64,000 nt of DNA from Spinacia oleracea (lineage: Eukaryota; Streptophyta; Magnoliopsida; Caryophyllales; Amaranthaceae), in contig NC_079489.1 of the NCBI RefSeq assembly GCF_020520425.1, forward strand, positions 96,142,810 through 96,206,809. Reading direction: 5' to 3'. Shown here in pieces: positions 11,921 to 23,668 of this stretch. Both the position numbers and the translations under genes were made by a program. The notes under the pieces were generated by a model that was not told the origin of the DNA, searched no databases, and saw only the letters and a program-made list of their open reading frames with translations. How positions within the stretch are numbered: the stretch's first letter is position 1; each line of letters opens with the position of its first letter.

Positions 11921-12006
11921 CTGGGTAGACAGGCCCGAACATATCTGGAAGAGAAAGTGGAGTGAACAGAAGCATTAGATGCAGATGCAGTTTTCGAGAG
12001 AGACAT
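11921..12006 (-). pseudogene. captured first coding exon of a glutamate decarboxylase gene
   Basis: On the minus strand an ATG at 12006 opens MSLSKTASASNASVHSTF followed by SSRYVRACLPR, ending at CCCAG followed by the donor GTATTA at 11920. Plant glutamate decarboxylases start with a near-identical stretch (VHSTFASRYVR.SLPRF), and the coding break falls just after LPR. The enzyme makes GABA from glutamate in the cytosol and has a C-terminal calmodulin-binding end; only the extreme N-terminus is here, so no activity is possible. The bases upstream of the ATG, interrupted by the MITE at 12050, look like native 5' UTR and promoter DNA. This is host sequence picked up by CACTA-1. Confidence 0.8.
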
Positions 12007-12049
12007 TTTTTTGTTGTTTGTTTGATGAATTTGATTGAGTAATTGAGAT

Positions 12050-12618
12050 TAGAGCTGGCAATGGGTTGGGTTGGGTCGAAATCAGGTCGATCCATTTATA
12101 AACGGGTTGAGATTTTCCCAACCCAACCCGACCTGTTTAATTAAACGGGTTGAGATTTTCAACCCAACCCAACCCAACTATAAACGGGTTGACCTGAAGT
12201 TGACCCGCTTAATTTTTTTCGCTTAATTTTTTTTCCCACTTTTAAGTGTAAATTGATTTGACTATAGAATTGCGAGGTGATTTTGTTATGGCATATCTCA
12301 TAGCAAAAAGTAATACTTCAATATGTATTTAACATGAATCAAAACGTCAAATAATTATTCAATGTTGAAGAGAAAATGAGAAATAAAATCTTTCAAATCA
12401 CATTCTACAGATCTATATTACATACTTGCTTGAACTTAAACGGGTTAGGCGGGTTGTTTTCGGGTTGAAAATTTCAACCTGACCCAACCCATTTAATTAA
12501 ACGGGTTGGGTTGGGTTGACCCATTTAATTAAACGGGTTGAAAATCTTGACCCAACCTTTTATTATTGGGTTGGGTTCGGGTTGGGTTGGTGGGTTGGGT
12601 CAAATTTTGCCAGCTCTA
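12050..12618. mobile_element. hAT-like MITE nested in CACTA-1
   Basis: Terminal inverted repeats TAGAGCTGGCAA / TTGCCAGCTCTA bound 569 bp, flanked by a perfect 8-bp TSD ATTGAGAT at 12042-12049 and 12619-12626. An 8-bp TSD and TAGAGCTGGCAA ends fit the hAT superfamily. The interior is rich in CCCAACC/GGGTTGG runs near both ends and has no coding capacity. It lies just upstream of the captured glutamate decarboxylase start codon. Confidence 0.93.
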
Positions 12619-12895
12619 ATTGAGATTGTGGAGAGAATGAGAAGGAAGGTGTAAGTGTGTAACCAACCGAAAGTAGTGGGAGATAGAAGGGAGAAAGGGG
12701 TGGGAAGGAGTGCAAGTCTGGAACTGGGAATGTCGTGTATTTCAATTCGTAAATAAAATTAAAGTGCCACAGTTTTATTGAAAGATGCTTTTTATCAGCA
12801 ATAAAAAATAAAACGCTGTTATTTGATATAAATAATAGCGTTTTATGAAAAATGCTATTAATTAGGTGCTGTTAATTGACGTTTATGGCGTAGTG

Positions 12896-13516
12896 ATGGA
12901 TTTTCAAGTCACCATGCGCGAGTTGGAAGTCCTCTTCCAAAAGAAAAACAAAGGTTTCACGACCTATTTTGCTAGATGGAGAGACCAAGCGGCCCAACTA
13001 ATCAATAGGCCTCCTGAAACTGAATTTGTCCAAAAATTCATTGACAACCTGCACCCAGCTTATAAACAACACCTTAGGTACTTGGGCGTTGATACCTTCT
13101 AAAGGATTTATGATGTAGGAATAAAGATCGAGGATGACCTCGCAAAAACAGTACAAAGCAAGCCTGCATACAAAAGTAACACCTACAACAGGGGCCACAC
13201 GCCTCAAGCCCAAGAGGTCCACGCCGTAGAAGAAACCCCAACCCGAAGGAGCCCTGGAAGGTGGACCCGAGATCGAAAGTTTGCCCCACTCGGGTCGACT
13301 CTAGTACAAGCCTTCCAAAGACTAACCAATCAAGGAAAGCTAAGGCCCATAGGCCCCACACCCGACTCTTCATTAAAAAATAAATATTGGGTCGAGGGCA
13401 CCTATTACAAATTCCATCAGGGAAATGGGCACGATACTGAAAACTGCTGGAATCTAAAAAACACGATCCAGGATATGATAGAGGATGAAGTAATACCTCT
13501 CCCTAACGTTGGCTAA
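12896..13516 (+). pseudogene. gag: gag, C-terminal part, Ogre-like
   Basis: Continues the frame of the gag piece ending at 8505. It carries the C-terminal half of the gag core (RELEVLFQKKNKGFTTYFAR, FIDNLHPAYKQHL) and a degenerate zinc-knuckle-like segment, YYKFHQGNGHDTENC, in which the first Cys expected in the related motif is Tyr. Two in-frame stop codons interrupt it: TAA at 13100-13102 and TAA at 13514-13516. The second lies near the expected gag-protease boundary and could be a natural terminator; the first looks like a mutation. Confidence 0.82.
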
Positions 13517-15052
13517 CCCAACAACAACAAGAGCCCACTCGGTTCTTGTCACATCTCTCTCGATCAACCAGAAAATAAGAAATTTGACCCTATGGTGTAT
13601 ATTACGCCTCAAGATGCACCACTCGCCATGGTCCCTATGGATCAAATCGAGAAAGAAGTGTGCGGTGTGTGGGATGATGACGCTGAAGATGTCTACCTGT
13701 CTCAAGTATCGGGCCAGGACCTCTTTACTGAAACTTGGCCCGGGCATGCTCCCATTGACACCACCCCTCAAGAGTCCGAAGTTGACAATCTCACTCGGTC
13801 CGGAAGGGTATACCAACATGATATTCGCCCACCTCCCGGAGACGACATCCCAGTCAGACAGACTCCTGAAAACATACGGCACACCACCGTCGCAGAAGTC
13901 ATCGAAAATCCTCTCTTGAAGCAACTAGAAAGAACTAAAGCCGAGATTACCATCTGGGATCTCATGTGCACTTCAAAGGAACATCGTGAAAAACTTATTC
14001 GCTCACTTGACCTCATCTCAGTCCCTATGGATATCACACCTGACTCGTTGGTTAACCACGTCACAAGAGATGCTAAGGAAAAAGCAATAGTTTTTACTGA
14101 CAAAGACTTACCTAAAGAAGGAGGCACCCACAATAAGGCCCTCTATCTAGTGGTTGGATGCAAAGGACAAAACATCCCCCTAGCACTCGTAGATAACGGT
14201 TCAGCGGTAAATGTCTGCCCATTGCGAACCGCCCATTGCTTGGGGCTAGGAAGCGATGGCTTCCAAACCTCCACGCAAGGGGTACGAGCTTATGATAACT
14301 CTCGAAGGCCTGTGTTGGGAAAAATCAACCTCACAATACAAACTGGGCCCGTGGCACATACCACGGAGTTTCAAATAATCGACATCAATCCCACTTTCAA
14401 CCTCCTCTTTGGACGCCCTTGGCTCCATGACTTAGGAGGTGTGGCTTCTACCTTGCACCAAATGGTTAAACTTAACCATAACGGGGTAATTCTGGAAATA
14501 CGCGCACCTTCTCTCGACGTCAGTTGTACTATGGTTGGAACGGCCGAAACTGCAGAAGACCTTTACAGTTTTCAAGTGGATGAAGCCATCCAAGTCATTG
14601 AGGACTATAATTTAGCATTTCTAGATCCGCATGCATCCCGGGTCATCCCTAAAATATTGCTAGCTCAAGGCTATTTCCCGGGAACTCCATTGGGCATAAG
14701 GAAGAAGAACTACATGTTCCATCCCCCACCTAACAAATCTACTCCCTTTGGCCTAAGCTATGAACCAACGGAGGAAGATATTGCTGACCACTTATCTAGG
14801 CTACGCCTTAAGCTAGCCGAGACAAAACAAGCCACCCTTCTTCCCCCACATCAAAGAACCCTTAACGGTATGTTTGTCCGGGAAGGAGAAGAACACCCAT
14901 GCTGTGACTTCCCTGAACCCTTCGTTCAGGATGGCCTGCTAAAGCCCGTATTTGAAATTTTCCATGACTGTCATACTTTGGATGAGGCACCCCACCTCAC
15001 CAAGACTGAAACAGCTGAAATATTGGACAACCGCGTACAAATTAGGGGTTGA
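13517..15052 (+). CDS. Ogre-like protease region, C-terminally truncated
   Basis: Open for about 510 codons after the stop at 13514; first Met at 13592. Contains NLTRSGRVYQ, then an aspartic protease whose active-site segment reads ALVDNGSAVNVCPL (DNGS), followed by GVRAYDNSRRPVLG and FNLLFGRPWLHDLGG, all typical of Tat/Ogre proteases. The enzyme would cut the gag-pol polyprotein in the particle. After LPPHQRTLNGMF and a short tail the frame runs into CACTA-2 transposase sequence at about 15005-15045. RT, RNase H and integrase, which should follow, are absent. The ORF itself shows no stop, so protease may still be translatable as a fragment. Confidence 0.82.
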   Translation, partial: PNNNKSPLGSCHISLDQPENKKFDPMVYITPQDAPLAMVPMDQIEKEVCGVWDDDAEDVYLSQVSGQDLFTETWPGHAPIDTTPQESEVDNLTRSGRVYQHDIRPPPGDDIPVRQTPENIRHTTVAEVIENPLLKQLERTKAEITIWDLMCTSKEHREKLIRSLDLISVPMDITPDSLVNHVTRDAKEKAIVFTDKDLPKEGGTHNKALYLVVGCKGQNIPLALVDNGSAVNVCPLRTAHCLGLGSDGFQTSTQGVRAYDNSRRPVLGKINLTIQTGPVAHTTEFQIIDINPTFNLLFGRPWLHDLGGVASTLHQMVKLNHNGVILEIRAPSLDVSCTMVGTAETAEDLYSFQVDEAIQVIEDYNLAFLDPHASRVIPKILLAQGYFPGTPLGIRKKNYMFHPPPNKSTPFGLSYEPTEEDIADHLSRLRLKLAETKQATLLPPHQRTLNGMFVREGEEHPCCDFPEPFVQDGLLKPVFEIFHDCHTLDEAPHLTKTETAEILDNRVQIRG

Positions 15053-18000
15053 TGATTTTCTACAGTTTGCTTTCAAGGAAATAAGTAACAAAACACCGTT
15101 GAAATGTCTGTGCTTGAAATGTAGATTGCTTTTAGCCCAAAATCGAAAAGACATGCAATGTCACTTACTAGTATATGGTATCGATAGTAGTTATAATCCA
15201 TGGGTTAGTCACGGAGAAAATGATGAGCAATATGATAATAGTGATGAAGCTGACACAGAGGCGACCGAGGAGGTTGAGGAAACTGAAATGCCCTTTGACG
15301 ACCTGGCTCCATTAATTTTCGATGCAACAAATGCGTGGAATTCAACTTCTTCGGTGTTGGATGATAATGAGAATATTACTGATTATGGTTTAAGTGGGGG
15401 CAATAATGAATATCCAAAGGAGTTAATGACATTGGTGGAAGATATGGAGGCCGAGTTGTATCCAGGGTGTACCACATACAAGAGATTAGAGTTCATTATC
15501 TCATTGTTACACAACAAAGTAAGCAATAAGTGGACCGACAAGTCTTTTTCAATGTTATTGAAGTCTTTGCATAGGGCTTTTAATTATGACAAACATTTTC
15601 CTGCAAATGCTAATCAAGCAAAAAGATACACAAGAGCATTGGGGCTAGATTATGTAAAGATTGATGCTTGTATTAACCATTGCATTTTGTATCGAAAGGA
15701 ATTTGCGAATGAAGAAAAATGCCCTAAATGTCTGGCTCCTAGATGGAAGGAGAAAGTTGTGCATGGTGGTGATGAATATTCAGATGATGAGGATGTGGAT
15801 GTCCAAAAGACAACTCTAGTTTCTCAATTAATCTTGCGTCATTTCCCCTAATTCCGAGGTTGCAAAGGATGTTCATATCTTCAAAGTTACCAAGGCATAT
15901 GCGATGGCATAAAGTTGATAACAAAGATGATGGTATAATGAGACACCCAGAAGATTCAGAAGCATGGAAGTCTTTGGACACAATATTTCCCGACATTGCT
16001 AAAGATGCACGTAATGTACGCTTGGGTTTATCTAGTGATGGGTTTAATCCCGGGCTAACATGAGTAGTAGATATAGTATTTGGCCAGTGATGTTGGTTCC
16101 ATATAATCTACCTCCTTGGATGTGCATGAAGAGTGATAATATGATATTATCTTTATTAATTCCTGGTCCTAAATCTCCAGGAAATGATATAGATGTATTT
16201 TTGCAACCTCTAATAGACGAACTTAAGGAATTATGGGAGTCTAGGGCAAAAACCTTTGATGCACATTCCAAAGAGACTTTTAATATGCGGGCAATGTTGT
16301 TGTGGACTATTAATGACTTTCCAGCTTATGCTAATTTGTCCGGTTGGAGCACTAAAGGGGCTCTTGCATGCCCTAATTGTCATTTAGATACACAATCTCA
16401 TTATTTGAAGCATGGACACAAGTATTGCTATATGGAACATCGAAGGTGGCTACCAGAAGATCATAAATGGAGGCTTAATAAGAGGTCGTTTGGTGGGAAA
16501 GTGCAAAGGGGTCCTCCTCCCGATAATCTAAAAGGGCATGATGTGATGGAGCAATTAAGCGGATACTCAAATGTAGAGTTTGGAAAAGAGGTTAATGGAA
16601 AACGTAAGAGAGGTGAAAGATATATCGTGCATCAATGGAAAAAACTAAGTATTTTCTACCAATTGCCTTATTGGAGGCATCTCTTGGTTCGGCACAACTT
16701 GGATGTGATGCATGTGGAAAAGAATGTATGCGAAACTATCTTAGGCACAATTCTTGATTTAACGGGAAAGAATAAGGACTCTCTGAATGCTCGATTGGAC
16801 TTAGCAGACATGAAAATGCATGACAAGTTACGTGCAAAGTCACTTGGGAATAATAAATGGCAAGTCCCACCGGCACCTTACAACTTGACTTTGAATGAAA
16901 GGAGGAAAATAGTAACATTTTTATCCAAATTGGCTTTCCCAGACGCTTATTCATCAAATATTTCACGGTGTGCCTCCTTGCAAGATGGAAAGGTAATGGG
17001 AATGAAAACTCATGATTATCATGTTTTCATGCAAGATTTACTTATGCCGACATTCAAAGGTGTCTTAGATGAGAATATTCTAGAGCCTTTACAAGAGCTT
17101 AGTTTGTTTTTCAAGCAATTGTGTTCTAAAACCTTAAAGGTTGATGAGCTAAACCAAATGGAAAAAAACATAGCAATCACCTTATGCAAGATGGAACCAT
17201 ATTCATTCCTGCTTTTTTTGATGTGATGATACATCTTCCTATACACTTGGCTAATGAAGCTAGACTAGCAGGGCATGTACATTATCGTTGGATTTATCGC
17301 TTTGAAAGGTGAGTTTTGTTAGCTATGGTTATAGTAGAATTACATTTATAGTGTTGTTGTACTAATTTTTTTTAATTATTAGGGAAATGCGAACATTTAA
17401 GTCGTTTGTGCGGAACAAAGCTCACCCGGAAGCTTCAATTGCTAACGGGTACATTGAAATGGAATGTATGACATTTTGCTCGAGATATATGTCTAAGATT
17501 GAGACGATATTCAATCGCCCTGATCGAAATGATGACATTAGTCATTCTCAACCGTATAACTTGTCCATCTTCTCTATAACGGGCAAGCCTTTGGGGAAGA
17601 CTAGTCTAAGACAAATGACTGTTGAAGAGAGACTAGAAGCTCAACTTTATGCATTGTTTAACTGTGATGAAGCACAACCTTTCTTGACGTGAGTTTTTTC
17701 TTATATATATAGATATATAGCGTTTTTTCATTTAATAAATGAAACTAAGTAGGTGCTTATACTTTTATGTGTAGTGAGTATGAAAATGAGCCGATCTCTC
17801 AAAAATTGACCTTTGCAAGTGGTTTGAAAATAGAGTAAGTGAATGCATTATTTGTTTCACAACTTTTTATTTTGTTTAATTGTTTAGTTGTTAACTATTA
17901 ATGACATATAGATTGCAAAGCTTTGGAAAGAAGAGGATCCTAGAGTTACCGAAGAGTTGTTGTGTTTAGCACGTGGACCGATGAAAAACGTTGTCTCTTT

Positions 18001-18721
18001 TGATGGATACGTCATTAATGGATTTAGATTTCACACCAGAAAACGGCAAAGAAATCGAAAAACTCAAAATAGTGGTGTAGTTGTGAAAGGGGACGAGGAA
18101 AGCGGACAAAAGGATTTCTATGGGATTTTAGAGGAGGTTGTTGTGCTAGAGTATGATGCCTTAAAGAATCGAAGTAGTCCCAAAATTGTGTTGTTTAAGT
18201 GTAAGTGGTTTGATGTGTTCGATGAGGAAAGGGGGATCAAAAAAGGTAATTTAGGAGCAGTGCTTATCAATGTTCATCGGAGGTTGAAAACCAATGAGTC
18301 ATTTGCATTAGCTTCTCAAATTGAGCAATTGTTCTATGTAGCTTGTCATAATGAACCACAATGGAGATTTGTTATTAAAGCTAATCCACGAAACTTTTTC
18401 GATTTCCCTAATGACGAAGATGCTCAAGAAATGGAATCATTATGGGAACATGCACAATCACATGTACCCAACTATGAAGATAAGCAAGATGGAGATATCC
18501 CTTTAGTGAGAAATGATGTTGACTTTGAGGTGGTTGATGCTCATATTGTAGATGATGATCATATGAATGAAATAGATGGTGAACATGAGGAGAATGAAGA
18601 TGATGAAGAAAGTGAGGATGAGTTTTTCGATACAGAGTCTATCTTGCAAGATTTTGACAATGATCTTGATGACGAGGGATCTCAAAGTGACAGCTCTACT
18701 GATTCACCAACTAGTGAATGA
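15020..18721 (+). pseudogene. TNP2-like CACTA transposase (three frameshifts)
   Basis: Domains in order: transposase-associated N-domain (GVDDFLQFAF, LKCLCLKC, YNPWVSHGE) at 15030-15210; core Transposase_21-type region (ELYPGCTTYKRLEF, CPKCLAPRW, MLVPYNLPPWMCMKSDNMIL, FPAYANLSGWSTKGALACPN) at 15440-16400; DHDVMHVEKNVCE-like block (LDVMHVEKNVCE) near 16700; DUF4218-type block from about 17180; DUF4216-type block at 17960-18400 (VVSFDGYVINGFRFHT, KCKWFDVFDEERG); acidic tail. Frame shifts occur near 15848 (within TTTCCCCTAA), near 16055, and near 17180. Introns are visible at about 17310-17382, 17693-17774 and 17835-17910. The protein would bind and cut CACTA ends in the nucleus; this copy cannot make it. 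The N-terminal start is missing. Confidence 0.87.
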
Positions 18722-19323
18722 CAACTCATCCTTGTGAGCGACAACTGGTATAGTTTATCAGGATATTGTATAAAATTATGATTTGCCTTTGATTTTTGGT
18801 TTATTAACAATTTACAATTTTGATAGTGGCGAAATGGTGCTTGTTTTTACAGTGTGTGAAGAATCGCGACAATTCTAGGAGGAGCTGCAATTGATAATTT
18901 TGAGGAATTATGTTTGAAGTGACTACTTTTAATTTAGCATACAAGGGAATTTACTTTTTTTTTTTTGTTATAGTCTGTGTTTGAATACTTGGTGTTATTA
19001 TGATTTTTTTTTTTCTAATGTGTTTATTTAATTATAGTGACTTTAGTACAACTTTTTTTTAAGTATGTTTTTTTTAATTATAATGATTTTTATTGAAGTA
19101 TATAGATAACTATTACTATTGTTATAGCCGATTTGTGAATATATATATATATATATAGATAGTTTGTGATTTGTCCACATGCGTGTTTTATTTTGATTTA
19201 TCAATGCTAATCCTTGAAATTGGTAAGCATTTGCATATCTCCTTTCTATTTACAGAAAAATATCTTGAATAACTATTAATATAGATTCACTAACTTTTGA
19301 TATAATGTTCATTGAATGTTTAT
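18722..19323 (+). other. spacer between the two CACTA-2 genes
   Basis: AT-rich, with T-runs and a TA dinucleotide run at about 19138-19157. The 3' end of the transposase transcript and the start of the next gene's leader should lie here; no ORF or clear polyadenylation signal can be assigned. Confidence 0.4.
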
Positions 19324-20556
19324 AGGAAAATGTCAATCATCACAGCCCCATCTCAACAAGAAACCGAGCCACTGAAGTTGACTTACCGTCAGCAACGGAG
19401 ACTTGATCAAGCTGCTCTTCGGCTTAAATTTCCTGGCCGCAAGAGGCGTGGGCCTACGAGGGGCATAAAATATGCTCCCGAAGGGATGAATTATGAATAA
19501 AAGGTTACAGTCACTTTCTTGGATGAGCTTCGACGTGTGGTTGGGGAAAAGGCAAATGAGTTCATATGTGATTGTAGCAATTGGGTGGAGGAGTTTTGTC
19601 TCTTAAACTCTGTGTATGTCTATGTTTGCTTTAATTTTGTAGCATATCTTTTGCGCACATGTATAATATATGTTTCATGAATAAACTGCTTTGATAACAA
19701 GAATTGGGCTAAAATGGATCCAGATCAAAAACAAAGGTTGTATGACAAAATTCTGGTAAGTTATTGTGGATTGAGGTTGAGGTATAAAGCTGCCACTCAC
19801 TGTGTACATTTGATATAGAGCTGCCAAAGGTGTAGTAGGCTCACTGTGTACTAATTGAATGGACTAACTGAATATTCTGCATGTTACACAAGAATATCTA
19901 AAAGTTCTGAATTTATATGAATATTATTTATGGTTGTCATGCAGGGGAAGTATAATTTACCCGAGAAGGTTGGTGGTGCTAATGTAGTTGAAGCATTGAG
20001 CTTTCAGTGTTCTATTTTATATAGACATTGGAGATTCAGGCTCAAGGAAGCACATTATAGAGGCAAGACGAAGGCACAGGCAAGAGCCAATAAACCTTCG
20101 ACTGTTGATAAGGAAGCATGGGTATGGTTGGTTGATGAGTACTGGGGTAGTCCAAAACAAGAGGTTTATTTCTTTTCCATGTGTTTAATTTACCTATTAA
20201 TTTGTAATCGTACTATATTATTTTTACTAAGATTTTTTTTTGAATTTCTTACATATGCACTTGTAGCGTATTAGCAAAATTAATACAGAGAACAAGCTAA
20301 GGCTAACGGAAACACCAGCCAATGGTTCAAGGTCTACAACAAGAATATGCTATGACATGGTGTGTAATTTTGGAATTGTCTATTAGTAGGTAGCAATGTA
20401 ATTTTGTATTGGTATACATGACGTATAATTATTTGTTGTATTACATGTAGATGAATGAGCCACCTGTGTTTTCCACGCAAGATCTTGAAGGATCATCAGA
20501 ACCTGTTGAAGTGGAACAAGAACCCATCTATCTCAGATTGTTTGAGAAGACCAAAA
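19324..20556 (+). pseudogene. CACTA-2 second gene (Ptta/En-Spm type), upstream exons
   Basis: The exon near 19329-19617 encodes KLTYRQQRRLDQAALRL, KRRGPTRGIKYAPEGMNYE, an in-frame TAA at 19498, then TFLDELRRVVGEKANEF. Later exons include NWAKMDPDQKQRLYDKIL (about 19703-19755), YNLPEKVGGANVVEALSF and WVWLVDEYWGSPKQE (about 19944-20164), a short exon at about 20267-20358, and MNEPPVFSTQDLEGS from about 20452. This exon order and the RGPTRG/VGE.A..FI pattern match the plant transposase family PF03004 that accompanies TNP2 in CACTA elements. The gene continues at 33832 beyond the LTR array. Confidence 0.78.
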
Positions 20557-20774
20557 AGTAAGTCGAACTTCTCGTGTCATCCCACCTAACTTGTAGTTTG
20601 TTGTAATTTAACTGCATTATCAGAATATATTTACCCAAGTTACTTTAAATTAGTGCCATTTAGAGGCAAGTAAAATTGGTTGCCTCAGTTTTTGATCAAA
20701 TTAGCGAACACGAAGGAGTAATGTAGATTGCTGTAAATTGATATTCAAATTTTGGCTGTAAGCATCAAGCTGCT

Positions 20775-23214
20775 TGTAACGCCCCGACTTCTAAACACCA
20801 TTAATTAGGTTAATTATCTTTAATTAGCAGCGGAAACCCTAATTTAGTCGGAGCGTCACATGCCTATTTCCCTCGTGGGAAATACAAGGCGACATAACCT
20901 TTTTAAATTACTAAATAAACTTTAATAATAAATACTTTTAATATCTGATTAAACATTAATATTAAAGTCTAACTCAAATCATGAAATCAAACTTAGACTT
21001 TAAATAATACATCCCTTTATTGCTAATGACATAGTTATCTTTATTAAACATCGATCGTGAATTTGATGGTTGCATCCTCACTCTAAGGCATCCCACGATT
21101 TTTCTTCGTACCTAAAAAAAAAGCAACATCGTGAGACGAGGCCCAGTAACATACTACCCTAACAGCGTAAACTCATTTCAATTCATTTTATTTACTTTGC
21201 AATCAGGGAGAATAGAACATAGTAAAACATTTTCATAAATGCAATAAAACATCATTTATAACTTGAAACTTTGATAGTTCCCATTATCTTTCTTAAAACC
21301 TTCTTTTTACTTGGTAACTGACAAGTTAGCCTTGAGGGACGTCTCCCACCTTGCGATAGTCCTCAAGGAGCACTCTCCCTTGTTGGACATACGCCCGTAC
21401 CTAAGTAGTTTCTCTTTTAGCTTGCGGTAACCCTCAAGGAGCACTCTCCCTTGTTGGGTGTCCCACGGTACGGCGGTACGTGCACGACCTAGAAATAGTA
21501 ACCCCACTAACTGCCAGAACCGGTTACACTTTTATTTATCATGTTTCGTATCTTATTCGTAACTCATAAACATCAGTCTTATAAAATCATTCATAAACAT
21601 ATTTGAATATCATCATGCATAAAGCAAACTTTATAAATACATTTCATATCCCACAATCCAATAAAAACATATCATTATAAACACATTTCATAATCTCATA
21701 AAACACATTTCATAAAGGGATTGTGGGTGTTAGCAATAGATGTTACCTCCCGTAGTTTATACTTCCTGTTCGATGGATCGTTCTTCCTGAACTCCGAGTC
21801 CAATTTCTTTCAAAATATTAAATAATTGAATTAGTTACTAATATGGTAATAATTTAACTTAGAAATTTCGAATTATTATAAATAACGAATTTTCAAAAGA
21901 AAAGTTAGAAATATATAAATTCATAGTTTTAATGAAAATATAATTAAACACCAATTTTAGTGATAAATATAATTTCATAAATCGGTTTTTAGGAATATAT
22001 TACTTGAATTTCATAAATTAACGAAAACATTATTTAAATCAGATTTCATAAAATCAATATTATTTTAAGTAACCATTTTATTTCATAAAACACTAAGATT
22101 TAGCAAATGGACCAAGGTGTCAAAACTTACATTGGGAAAATTGGGCTAAGTGATTTGGGCTTGGCTTGAGAAATAAATAAAACAAAGTTCCTAAATGGAA
22201 CTTGTTTTCTTTTTCTGGGAAGGGAAACACGGGAGCAGGGGAGGGGAGGGCTCGAAGGAGGAGCAGGGGAGGAAGAAGGGAGACAGGGGTGGCGGCTGGG
22301 CGGCGCACTGCGGAACCACGGCTGAGAGGCGACAGCGGTGGTGGTGGTTTCGCGGCGGCGGAGCTGCAAGGAAAAGGAAAGGGGTGTTCGAACGAAACAG
22401 AGAAAAAGCACGGGAGGGGTGTTTCTTGGTCGAACCCGGGGCGGCGCAGCAGCCTATCGCCGGGGATTGTGAGGCGGAGGTGGTTATAAAAGGTGGTGCG
22501 GTGGCCTGGGGGGTGCGGCAGCGACGAAGAAAGAGGGAGGCAGAGGTGTGCGAAACAGAGAGAAAACAGGGGAATTGGTGGTGGTGACTTGGGGCGGTTC
22601 TGGGGGGTCGACGCGGTGGCTGGTGGTTCGTGGGTTGGTGATTGGTGACGGACGGAGTGGTGGTTAAAGGTGGTGGGTAGTGGTTCGAACAGGAAGGGAG
22701 CAAAGGAACAAAATTTCTGATTTTGTTAATTTGATTTTTGCATTGAAATAATTCTGAAATTGATTCAATTTGTAATTAGGTGGATTTCTAGAAGAATAAA
22801 AGTTCTTGGGCTCCAAGGAAATTAATGTAGACTGAAATAAGGGAAGAGAGGAAGGAGAGAATGGCTTCCTTCTTCCATGTACGTGGAAGGCAATGGAGGA
22901 AGAAGCAAATTGAAAATTTTGTCCTTTAGGGGCATTTTAGTAATTTCAAGTAGTTAGGCCAAATTTCTGAATTTTAATTGCTATTTTAGGAAATTACTAA
23001 ATATATAAATGTTTAATTAAAACAAAGTCTCGTAAAATATATCGTTAACGAAAAATAAATAAATTTTCGTTTATAAATTTATCATTTAAAATAAATCGTA
23101 AAAACGTTTAAAATAACGAAATTTTTAAATTATTTCTAATAATTGAAACGAAATTACGTTAATAAAATATTATTAATTTTTAATAAACGAGTTTAAAAGT
23201 TTCGGGGTATTACA
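20775..23214 (-). repeat. array LTR 1
   Basis: 2440 bp. Has private differences against LTRs 2 and 3, e.g. GAGACGAGG where both others have GAGCCGAGG, and GCAATGGAGG where both others have GCAAGGGAGG. A GC-rich purine block at about 22190-22700 keeps long frames open on both strands; the minus-strand one is 170 codons in all three LTRs. Confidence 0.93.
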
Positions 23215-23229
23215 TTCTTACCCCCTTAG
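23215..23229 (-). promoter_or_regulatory. polypurine tract, array copy 1
   Basis: On the minus strand CTAAGGGGGTAAGAA directly precedes the TGTAATACC start of LTR 1, the expected position for plus-strand priming. The same tract precedes LTR 2 at 27970-27984. Confidence 0.8.
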
Positions 23230-23602
23230 AAAAAGTTTCGTCCTCGAAACTTGAATTGATCGTTGAAAGTTGAAAATATTTGAATAAAAGTACGATATTT
23301 TATTTAAAACCAAGATCTCACAATTTCATTCCAATTCCGACATTGTCTAGCCTTCATTCCGCCATCTTCTTTAATGACTCCGCTTCAACTCAAGACCTAG
23401 AATCGAAGAGTAAAGAATACAAAAGGGGCAAAATTATATGTTGGTCTTAATCGTCATTAAGGTCAATTATATTCCGCCATCGTCTTTTGTATCTTTACTT
23501 TACTTCATAAAATAGGATCGAGGAGCAAAGAACATAAAAAAAAGGGCAAACTTGTTAGCGTAGACTAGGCTCCCAATTTTCTTTGTGAGATCCCGTTTGA
23601 AA

Positions 23603-23668
23603 TTTTATTTTATTTTATTTTATTTTATTTTATTATTATTATTATTATTATTTTTTTTATTTTTTTTT
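23603..23668. repeat. TTTTA/TTA microsatellite in array copy 1
   Basis: A run of TTTTA units followed by TTA units lies between gag and the polypurine tract. The corresponding run in copy 2 (about 28358-28405) has fewer units, showing that this locus changed after duplication. Confidence 0.8.

Larger units (their letters stand above)
8506..12895. mobile_element. CACTA-1, non-autonomous CACTA transposon carrying host-gene fragments
   Basis: Starts CACTACAACAAAATAAGC and ends GGCGTAGTG, flanked by the 3-bp TSD ATG at 8503-8505 and 12896-12898; 4390 bp. Subterminal copies of AGCGCTGTTAA/TTAACAGCGCT lie at both ends, as expected for the transposase-binding zones of CACTA elements. No transposase gene is present. 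Inside are minus-strand host-derived segments: glutamate decarboxylase exon 1 at 11921-12006 and unidentified coding-like blocks at about 9180-9535. It is thus a Pack-CACTA-type element. A hAT-like MITE is nested at 12050-12618. The insertion disrupts the Ogre gag. Confidence 0.93.

Noticed and set aside
12055..12610. CCCAACC/GGGTTGG runs considered as telomere-like repeats.
   Set aside because: Not the plant telomere unit TTTAGGG; the runs are internal to a MITE with clear terminal repeats and an 8-bp TSD.
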